This document shows, piece after piece, positions 57,701 through 64,000 of a stretch of DNA of 64,000 nt. The stretch is taken from the NCBI GenBank assembly GCA_963377175.1, contig CAUJNA010000454.1:32501-96500 (forward strand), read 5' to 3'. Source of the stretch: Effrenium voratum. Its lineage: Eukaryota; Sar; Dinophyceae; Suessiales; Symbiodiniaceae. The position numbers and the translations under genes were made by a program. The stretch's first letter is position 1; each line of letters starts with the position of its first letter. The notes beneath the pieces are model-generated. The model worked only from the letters and a program-made list of their open reading frames with translations. It had not been told where the DNA came from and made no database searches.

Positions 57701-59958
57701 GCACAGGCTTTTGGAGAACTCCAGGAGATGGGCGAATATGTTGGGAACATATCTTCCGTCCGGGGTCCTTTTGCCACCTTGGAACTTGGGATGGTGATCC
57801 ATGCATTTTGTTTGCCCAATAAACGGGCCCTGCCAAGCACAGCGTAGGTGGACTCAAATCCCCTTGCCTTCGCGTCGCACTCAGCAGTCCTGACCTCCTG
57901 TGCGCGGTAGGCGCCCATCCTCGCGAGTCAGGTTTGTGTGCTTGGAGTTTCCCAGCCAAGTCGGACGCAACCAGCCTGAGTCTCATACTGATCATTCGCT
58001 GTATCTGGATCCTGGATTCAACAAACCAGAACAAGGGGTGCCGCATTGTCATTGGTGAGGTCGCACCCAGCCCCTTGGTGAGGCTTTGTGTTTGTGCCCG
58101 TGGTTGCGTCATGTCTGTTCTCCTTTCCTCTAGCAGCCGTGTGTACGCTGTACCGAGCAATCTAAACGTCCACCAGCTACAGCTCAGCTTAGCATGCGGA
58201 TATCGGGGGTCAAAGAGCTCGCATAGATCTTGCGGCTCCATCAACTCAGTTCTTGCACGTCCTGCCGCAAGCTATACAAGCAGGGCTCTCCCCAAAGGCT
58301 CTTGCCAGCTGCCACGTTGGAGCCGCTGCGTGTCTCATGTAAGTTGGGGAATTTGTTGACGCGCCCATGAAGCTGCCTGCACGTTTGATCCTTCCAACAA
58401 GGGTCCTGACGTCAATCTTCTGCGCGCCGCCCCCCATATGATTTGTGACTTGAAAATACCTTCTACCACCCCCTCTTGACAAGTGGAGGGAGAGAGCGCG
58501 AGAGAGGGAGAGAGACAGAGAGAAAGAGAGAAAGAGAGAAAGAGAGAAAGAGAGCAAAAGAGAAAGAGGCCCAACGCTGGCGCGCGCCACCAAAGAGAAG
58601 GCAGGGCCAGCACACCAAGGCGGCGTGCCGCACGTGCAATCGCACCCGCTGCCGAAGAAAGGGCGGGCCAGGGCCCGCACGCGCCGCCGAAGAGAGGCAG
58701 GGCCAGCACGCCAAGGCCGCGGGGCCCGCGCGTGCAAACCGCACGCAGGAACAACACAAAAGACAGATGACCACTCGGCACCGCCCGCTACAAAAAGGAA
58801 GAACCAAAGAGCAAGAAAAGGAGAACAAAAGCAAGGACACGCGAGAGCAAAGGGGAGCAGCCAAACAACGAAAAGAAAGGGGCGAGAAGAAAGCACACGC
58901 AACAGGCAAGCACTCAAATAGTCATGGGTTGGTCCGCCCAAAGAACGGGTGAGGGCAGCCAAATCCCTCTCTCAGGCGCCCCTGAGCCTACGGACACGGC
59001 CCGTGACACAGCTCTGGGAGATGTCTAAGCCCTGCATGCTGGGCTGCTCCGAATATGCATTCAGAACACCCACGTCGACCAGCTGTTTTTGCAGGATTCC
59101 TGAGTGTAAAGCAAGTTAGCTGTTTCTTTCTTTGGTTTCCCACGGGCCAAACAGGACGCCCGGTTCGATTGCTTGATTTGGTTGTATCTTGCAAAATGGC
59201 GGCTTTCCTTTTCGCTTCCCTTTTAACTACACCAGCCACGCCCGTTTGAAGTCGGGCTTACTGGACCACTGGACTCCGAGCAGCTCTCTCTCCAGCTCCA
59301 TCATCCCCACCACTGCATCGTGCACCTGCGAGGAGCCAACGCCAACCGCTCGCGCTCGCGAAGGGGCGGCTCCGGCTTCGGAAAGCTGGCTGCAGCTACT
59401 AACTCACATCTCCAGTGCTTCTGCTGAACAAATCCGAGGCTCAACGTGAGATGGCCACATCAAGCCAATGCAATCCAATCGCCAAGCATGGCAGTCGCAT
59501 CACGCACTTCAAGCAGATTGAGCTCAATCAATAGATGAGGCCCAGGTGGTACCTTTGCCCAGCTTTTTGTTGAAGGAACGGCCACTCCTGAGAATTCGCT
59601 GCTCCTTGGTTCCTCCTGAGATGATGGTTAACCTGTCCAGATTCTGTGTTCATCCGCTTGCGAGAAAGGTCAGTAGTCACACTACAAGCACTTGCCGTCA
59701 CATGTCTCAGCTGCGGATGGAAACTTCTCTTGCCGGGGATCTGCAAGGGGAAACCCCCCCAAAAAAAAACGCCTCCGAACTTCGAGGCCTTTTGTCTTCC
59801 GGCCTGACGTTTCTGGCAGTCGGATGGACCCCCCCCCTCCACCCCCACCGCACCTCCTGGGCTGCAGGGGACGCCCCGGCGGCGTTGAGGTGGATCCACC
59901 CACCCTGCGCCCATGGCTTCAGCCCCTTGCGCCAGGCCTCCAGGGCGACCCGCCGCAT
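45790..59958 (-). CDS. Class V aminotransferase-fold PLP enzyme, 16 exons
   Basis: I joined this gene by family continuity. Exons 5' to 3': 59958-59854, 59325-59282, 57919-57879, 56380-56283, 55378-55345, 54749-54649, 53479-53348, 52978-52934, 51754-51700, 51244-51151, 49921-49825, 49261-49204, 47492-47419, 47212-47099, 46606-46523, 45891-45790. All phases match and give about 425 codons, a normal family length. Visible landmarks: WIHLNAAGASP near the N-terminus, RPGDR, ESEYAGNAVALL, LLDTCQTIGQ (the PLP-binding Asp region), the Schiff-base lysine in TGRKWLRGPRGTG (exon 10), ARRFEMWE across the exon 11/12 junction, AIVTF, and VRLSPSYYNTEDEID at the C-terminus. The fold is shared by cysteine desulfurase-like and isopenicillin-N-epimerase-like enzymes, so the substrate cannot be named. 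Introns are 10 GC-AG, 3 GA-AG and 2 GT-AG. The start at 59958 is the first in-frame ATG; a further upstream exon is possible. The exon 10 end and exon 7 start are the least certain junctions. Confidence 0.88.
51151..51244 (-). CDS. Exon 10 of the class V aminotransferase gene (PLP-lysine exon)
   Basis: This 94-base exon reads LGCDFACATG then RKWLRGPRGTG then LLYARGDCQ. The lysine of TGRKW is the expected Schiff-base residue, and the GPRGTG loop follows as in class V aminotransferases. The acceptor is GCCGAG|GA. The preceding exon supplies the C that completes an Arg codon, after PVDL. The donor CG|GC is my best phase-compatible choice; a GT donor 11 bases further on (CAG|GTCCTT) is an alternative but breaks phase with the next exon. 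Confidence 0.85.
51813..51905 (+). other. tRNA-like remnant or inverted repeat
   Basis: GGTTTGGA at the left pairs with TCCAAACC at the right. Between them lie CCGAGCGTGG, like a tRNA box A/D-arm, and GTGGGCTCAAATCCC, like a T-arm. Stem pairing is poor, so I do not call a functional tRNA. Confidence 0.2.
52242..52421 (+). CDS. Possible plus-strand exon with a membrane segment
   Basis: This is 60 codons in phase 0, flanked by TTGCAG| and CAG|GTAACT, both canonical on the plus strand. The C-terminal third (CCWIYGLILGVIVFGM) is a plausible transmembrane helix after a charged stretch (YNDKEDRKNGYGK). It sits inside the minus-strand aminotransferase intron 51755-52933, so it would be a nested opposite-strand gene or an accident of sequence. 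Confidence 0.3.
53560..53675. repeat. A/G-rich polypurine tract
   Basis: An imperfect AAAGAGA and GATAAAG run of about 110 bases, inside the aminotransferase intron upstream of the exon at 53479. Confidence 0.85.
54588..54645 (+). repeat. Hairpin repeat directly after an exon donor
   Basis: TTTTGGTC and GACCAAAA form a perfect 8-base stem around a CTTTAAAG palindrome. On the minus strand the element starts within about 20 bases of the GC donor at 54648. Confidence 0.65.
55485..55563 (+). repeat. Dispersed hairpin repeat, copy
   Basis: GTGTCCTTTTGGTTGCCC, TGTAAAACCACCAAAAATT, GGGTACCCTCAACAAAAG, ACACACGCA. It lies in the aminotransferase intron between the exons at 55378 and 56283. Confidence 0.6.
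55955..56120 (+). repeat. Two adjacent hairpin-repeat copies
   Basis: TTGGGGAGCCCCCTTAAG with GTTCCTTTTTGGTTTCC and AAAGCCAAACCCAAAAACC, followed by a second degraded copy in the reverse sense (TTTAAAGGGACACCAAAAGG). Confidence 0.5.
56125..56250 (+). repeat. Copy of the second dispersed element
   Basis: It shares about 120 bases with 16200-16320 in the opposite orientation, and lies in the aminotransferase intron downstream of the 56283 donor. Confidence 0.7.
58478..58780. repeat. GAGA tract followed by GC-rich duplicated segment
   Basis: About 80 bases of AGAGAGA and GAAAGAG precede two copies of a GC-rich unit sharing GGCAGGGCCAGCAC and CCGAAG(A/G)(A/G)AGG. Both lie in the aminotransferase intron between the exons at 57919 and 59282. 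Confidence 0.8.
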
Positions 59959-60059
59959 GGCGCTTGGAAGCGAGTGCTGCTGGGTCGGCCCTCTAAAGCC
60001 CGGAAATCTGGACAGCTTCATGCTCCATCCCAAATTGATGCAGAAAACCGGCTGCCAAG

Positions 60060-60156
60060 TGCAGCCGGTCAAAGAAGCCCGGAAGACACGCAACGGGTGA
60101 TCATAGCTTTCCTGGCGGACAAGGAGCGCAAACAGCTGCGGATGCTCCTAATGTAA
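60060..60156 (+). CDS. Possible plus-strand terminal exon
   Basis: The frame SPEDTQRVIIAFLADKERK ends in QLRMLLM and a stop at 60156, and reads like protein. It lies immediately 5' of the minus-strand aminotransferase start, so it would be a head-to-head neighbour's end overlapping that region. That arrangement is awkward and may mean the reading is fortuitous. Confidence 0.25.
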
Positions 60157-60314
60157 TTCACCCATTGAAATGACAAGAAGAGCAGCCGCCGGATTGCTCC
60201 AAACAAAAGATGCCGGGTTTTGACACAATGAACACAAGCCAACATGATGCACGTCACAGATCACAGGGTGTGTGTGTGTGTGTCTCAAAATACTTAGGCC
60301 CCCGGAGAAAAAAA

Positions 60315-60595
60315 AGGTGGTGTTCCTCTTAGTTTCTCATTAACTCAAACTGAAAAAGGGTGCCCTCAACAAAAAAAAATGTATCTTAAGTTGTGCTGCG
60401 ATGCAGGGCAATAGTAACTTCAAGGACTGAGCCAAGAACGGCTTGCCGCGCGCAAACCGTGGTCGAGCACTTCACAAAACCAGCTGTGGCCGGTGGTCCA
60501 GCTCTCGACATTTCAGAGCACCCTCATTCGGGTGGTGTTCCTCTTGGTTTCCCTTGAAAAGCCAAAAAACAGAGTACCCCCAAAACAGGACGAGC
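60315..60595 (+). repeat. Two hairpin-repeat copies
   Basis: About 60315-60385 and 60528-60595 both read GTGGTGTTCCTCTT(A/G)G, then a GAAAA or TTAAC centre, and end GTGCCCTCAACAAAA or GTACCCCCAAAACAGGAC. Confidence 0.55.
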
Positions 60596-60644
60596 CATGC
60601 CTTTCTTCGATCCATCTTTCCGTCTCCCAAAGCCAGCAACAGGC

Positions 60645-60704
60645 TCCCCGCTTCGCTTTCGCGGCCGAGGGCTCGATGAGCACCTGAACGTTGATCTCAT
60701 CCGG
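60645..60704 (-). CDS. Unidentified 20-codon exon
   Basis: The frame PDEINVQVLIEPSAAKAKRG lies in a GC-rich island, between an AAG|CCG acceptor and a GGA|GC donor. A second segment at about 60975-61012 (FTDVLSLQPQVRYW) follows an AG acceptor. They lie just upstream of the aminotransferase start and point the same way, so they could be the end of the preceding gene. I cannot assign a family. Confidence 0.45.
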
Positions 60705-61152
60705 CTTCCCCGAAAAGGATTTGGCTGGGCAAATGAAACCACCAAAAAACGCGGGCTTTTTAGTCCGTGTCTGTTTTTTCTACCAGGGCAAGCCAATTGG
60801 GGTACGCATTTTGACCCACAGCCATTTGAGTTACCGAGCGGTCAGCAGATGGATCGTATCCCAGAAAAGGTAAGACGAAGGTTGCGGGAAGATTGCACCC
60901 AACGTGTCAAGTGGGTCATTCCCTACTGGGCACCGGCAAGCTTTTCCGGATCCCCCGATCTGAAGGGCCCAGTAACGGACTTGGGGTTGCAAGGAAAGGA
61001 CATCAGTGAAGTCTGAAAGCCACAAAGGATCCGGGCAAATCCAGTACTTACACCTCCAGCACGCAGTACAACCTTTAAGGTGCAGCATTCGGCAAACCAG
61101 GTAAGTGTGGCAATCCACCAACTCGATGGAAGTGATCCTGAAGACAAAAAGC

Positions 61153-61209
61153 CTTCATCAATGAGCTCATCGCCTTTTGAACTCCGAAGCTTTTGTCAAA
61201 CATGGACGC
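61153..61209 (-). CDS. Unidentified 19-codon exon
   Basis: The reading is ASMFDKSFGVQKAMSSLMK between an AAG|GCG acceptor and an AAG|GC donor, both phase 0. This is the same boundary style as the two identified genes on this strand. It probably belongs with exon candidates at 60975-61012 and 60645-60704. Confidence 0.5.
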
Positions 61210-62202
61210 CTTTAGGTTTGCAGTCCGACGCATATCCACACAGCCATGCTGTTACAAAAAGGCACCTGCTTGGGCGCTAAGGCTCCAGTCCAACACTGCC
61301 AACGCGAGGCATCGATTTGGGTCTCCAAAACATGGTTGGTTCCTGGGGGTTCCCTTTCGACCCCTCCAAAAAGGGGAACGCTCAAAAATCGACCGCGCCC
61401 TGCAACCTCACTTGAGCGCCCGACTGGGAAGGGCCCTGCATTCATGACATAGCTGGGTGCAGGGTCCTCGAACGAGCTGTGCCCTGGGTTTTTGAGGGGT
61501 GTTGCCCAGCTCGGACCTGGAAGTATCAGGTGAACTAATGTCCTTGGGGCCACTAAAAATGGTTGGCAAAGAGGGGAACCTCAAAGGTCGAAAGGCCGAT
61601 TTGCTTTGAGCAAGTGAGTGGTTTAAGGTTGGTAACGGGAAATCAAAATAAACAAAACACCATTTTGAGGGATCATGTCACTCTTCCGACACAGATGGTA
61701 TACAAGATGGTTACCAAGTTGGATGCCTTTTTGTTTCATGGTTTCCACCGCTGAAACCTCCCAAAGAAAATCGGACGGAGGGGTATACCGTTGAAAGAGC
61801 CATTGAGCATGTTCCAGATTGAATGGGGGTTTACATCTCGGATTCTTGGCGTTTGGAAATTGGCATGAAGTGCGGTGGAGAATTGCGGGCGCTGACCTGA
61901 AATTGGCATCCGAAAATATCACTCTGAGCCAGCACCTTGCTACAGGGCATTGTTTGCACTCGTGGCACGTGGGCTGTTCCGACGTGCATGAGGTGGCAGC
62001 AATGGCGACCAATGTTTCTAGCAATATTTCTTGCAGATTCGTCTGAGCCAACCAGGGGTGAGCTACCTTTGACCCGGCAGTCAGGTCAGCGTACACCGCC
62101 ATTCAACAGGACAACTCCTTGGTGGCCTACCTTGGCTGAAAGCAACAGACCCTAGACACAATGTCCGGTTGGCATGATTTGCATGACCTGACAGCAATTT
62201 GT

Positions 62203-63282
62203 TCACATGTGGCTGCATGCAGGCATGTGCTTTTTCAGATCCGTCCAAAGCTTCTCGCTGCGTTCCTTTGCAATTAAAATACGGACAACCCTTACTGGCC
62301 CACTTGGCCCACTGGCCATGGTGAGAAGGAAGTTCTCCTTTTCTTGCTGGCTGATTAGAAAGGAACATCTACTGAATCTACTGAGAAAGTTGAAAAGGGG
62401 CCCGCCACTTGACGAGTAACAAGCCCACCTGCACATTTGGGCGACCTGTTCAGAGGCTTTGGACAGGAAGCCCAAATACCTCCAAAAGGGAAGCCCAACA
62501 AGCCCAGACAATCCCAGTGAAACCAACATACATGGGTTGAGATCAAAGTCCACCACAGAAGCCGACAGCTCATCCCAACTACACGCCCTAGGTGCATCCG
62601 AATCTGTAGGGTCCAAAACACCCAATTGCTTCTGCCCAAGCCAAACAAAGACAGGTTTATTCGTGAGGGTGCCCCCTTTTGGTTGGTTTTATAGGGAAAC
62701 CCAAAAACAACAATGCCAGTTTGGGGGGCCCAAAAAAGGTGACACAACGACTCAACGGACAAGTTGTCCACTCACGTCGGTCAAATGGCAATAGGCCAAC
62801 TCATCTGGGGCCGCTGCCACGGTATTCAGGCGAACATGCTTCTCAGTGACATCCAGCACCTTGAACATCCGCCAATCCAGCTGGTGCCTACTCTCTTAGG
62901 ACCACTCCCCCGCCCCCAAAAAAAAAGGGTTCTTCGATTTTAAGCCACCCCACACCGAAGAAGCATCCAAACTCAGGTACCCTTTACCTTATTGGGGCGG
63001 TCCCCCAAACATCGCGCGGACGCCGCTCAAGCCACGTTCCGGAGGCTGCCAGGCTTGGAGCAGATCTCTCTAAACCTTCAGATGTCTCCCTTCATCTTGA
63101 ATCTCGGTTTAAACCGCACTCTTTGAGATATGATCTCGACCCGATTTCAAGTCCGAAACGCTTTTGGTACTTTCAACTGCCCCAAGCCTTCCACCACGGG
63201 GTCCAAGGTGTCGTGCTTCCAAGGTCCCAGCGATGCAGCCCATGTCGCTGACCCCTGGGAGCTCGCAGGTCAGCTCCAGCGC
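62203..63282 (-). CDS. Unidentified minus-strand gene, four or more exons
   Basis: Supported exons are 63282-63204 (ALELTCELPG then VSDMGCIAGTLEARHL), a possible 22-base microexon 63045-63024 (SGTWLE), 62887-62776 (HQLDWRMFKVLDVTEKH, ending LAYCHLTD before a GTGAGT donor), and terminal exon 62350-62203 (QQEKENFLLTMAS, then RILIAKERSEKLW, ending in TGA). Phases of the first three agree. A further exon may lie near 62525-62610 (SDAPRACSWDELSASVV). The terminal exon has a good polypyrimidine acceptor. I do not recognise the family. Confidence 0.5.
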
Positions 63283-64000
63283 CTCCACTTCGTGTTTTTT
63301 TTGGGGGGACCCCCCGCCCCAAAAAAAGAGAAAGAAAGTGGATAGGGGTTCCTTCTTTTAGGGGAGCCCCCCAAAAAAGAAAACCACAAAAAGAGACAAG
63401 GGTCAGCTTTCTTTTGGTGGTTTGGGGCCTAGTTTGGAGGTGTTTTGGGGGTTGCTTCCCAGGTCGAATCCAAACCGCCAATCTAAACCACCAATTGAGG
63501 GGAAACTAAAACTGGGTTGTGAATCTGAGGCAAAACTGTGCTTTTTGCTGTGAACCAGAACCAGCTGAGTTCTGCGAACCTTCACCAAAGCTTCTCCCGG
63601 ATTGTGTGTTTCCCAACATGCACAACATCGGTTCGTATCGAGCCGTCGGACTGTCCTCTCCCCCTGGCCCCCCCCCTGCTGGGGCTGCGGCGCTATATCT
63701 GCCCTGGTCATCTTTGTGGTACTGCAGCCTGTGGATCGGAAGCTTCGCCTCGCAAGCCGCAAGCGCCGTTTGGGTCGTGTGGAGATACCCTGCGCTGCTG
63801 TCAAAACATTGTCACGGCCGGCCCATTGCACTTGCAGAAAAAAGGGGGCCGCACAGAATGCCGGGCACAAGCTTGAGGATCCGTCTATGCAACCTCATTT
63901 GTTGCGACGCATTCCCATTTGGGAACTATGCAAGCACCACCTGTCCCAAAGACTTGGAAGGAGACAATTCTGGTCACCTGCAAAAAAGGGGGACATATCG

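Overview
The window looks like nuclear DNA of a dinoflagellate, most likely Symbiodiniaceae-like. There is no prokaryotic gene layout: the long ORFs are almost all products of simple repeats. Real coding sequence appears as short, GC-richer exons of about 20-260 bases, separated by introns of 0.1-2 kb. When I joined exons by protein-family continuity, two enzyme genes came out on the minus strand. In their 21 resolvable introns the donors are mostly GC (15), with GA (3) and GT (3) as minorities, and 18 of 21 acceptors read AG|G. Boundaries often carry the same 4-6 bases at donor and acceptor. That splice grammar is a known dinoflagellate hallmark; the organism call is my inference from it.

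Layout. 0-13 kb: mostly anonymous DNA with a few unidentified minus-strand terminal-exon candidates, short dispersed hairpin repeats and microsatellites. 13.0-13.5 kb: a CAAG/CAAC array. 14.1-15.3 kb: exons of an unidentified minus-strand gene. 16.4-16.7 kb: another candidate exon block. 19.2-20.4 kb: three copies of a ~470-bp repeat running into a 48-bp minisatellite (20.4-23.2 kb). 23.9-27.1 kb: a near-identical 958-bp tandem duplication with decayed relatives. 28-38 kb: scattered minus-strand exons of unidentified genes. 37.7-44.0 kb: a 3-hydroxyisobutyrate-dehydrogenase-like gene with two large simple-repeat arrays in its introns. 45.8-60.0 kb: an apparently complete 16-exon class V aminotransferase-fold gene of about 425 codons. 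60.6-63.3 kb: further minus-strand exons of at least one, probably two, unidentified genes.

Nearly every well-supported exon is on the minus strand, which fits the long unidirectional gene runs of dinoflagellates. The two identified enzymes, a beta-hydroxyacid dehydrogenase and a PLP enzyme, are adjacent and in the same direction, but nothing here proves they share a pathway. A short dispersed repeat with a conserved hairpin occurs at least twenty times in both orientations, often inside introns; it resembles an introner or MITE and is one of the more interesting elements here.
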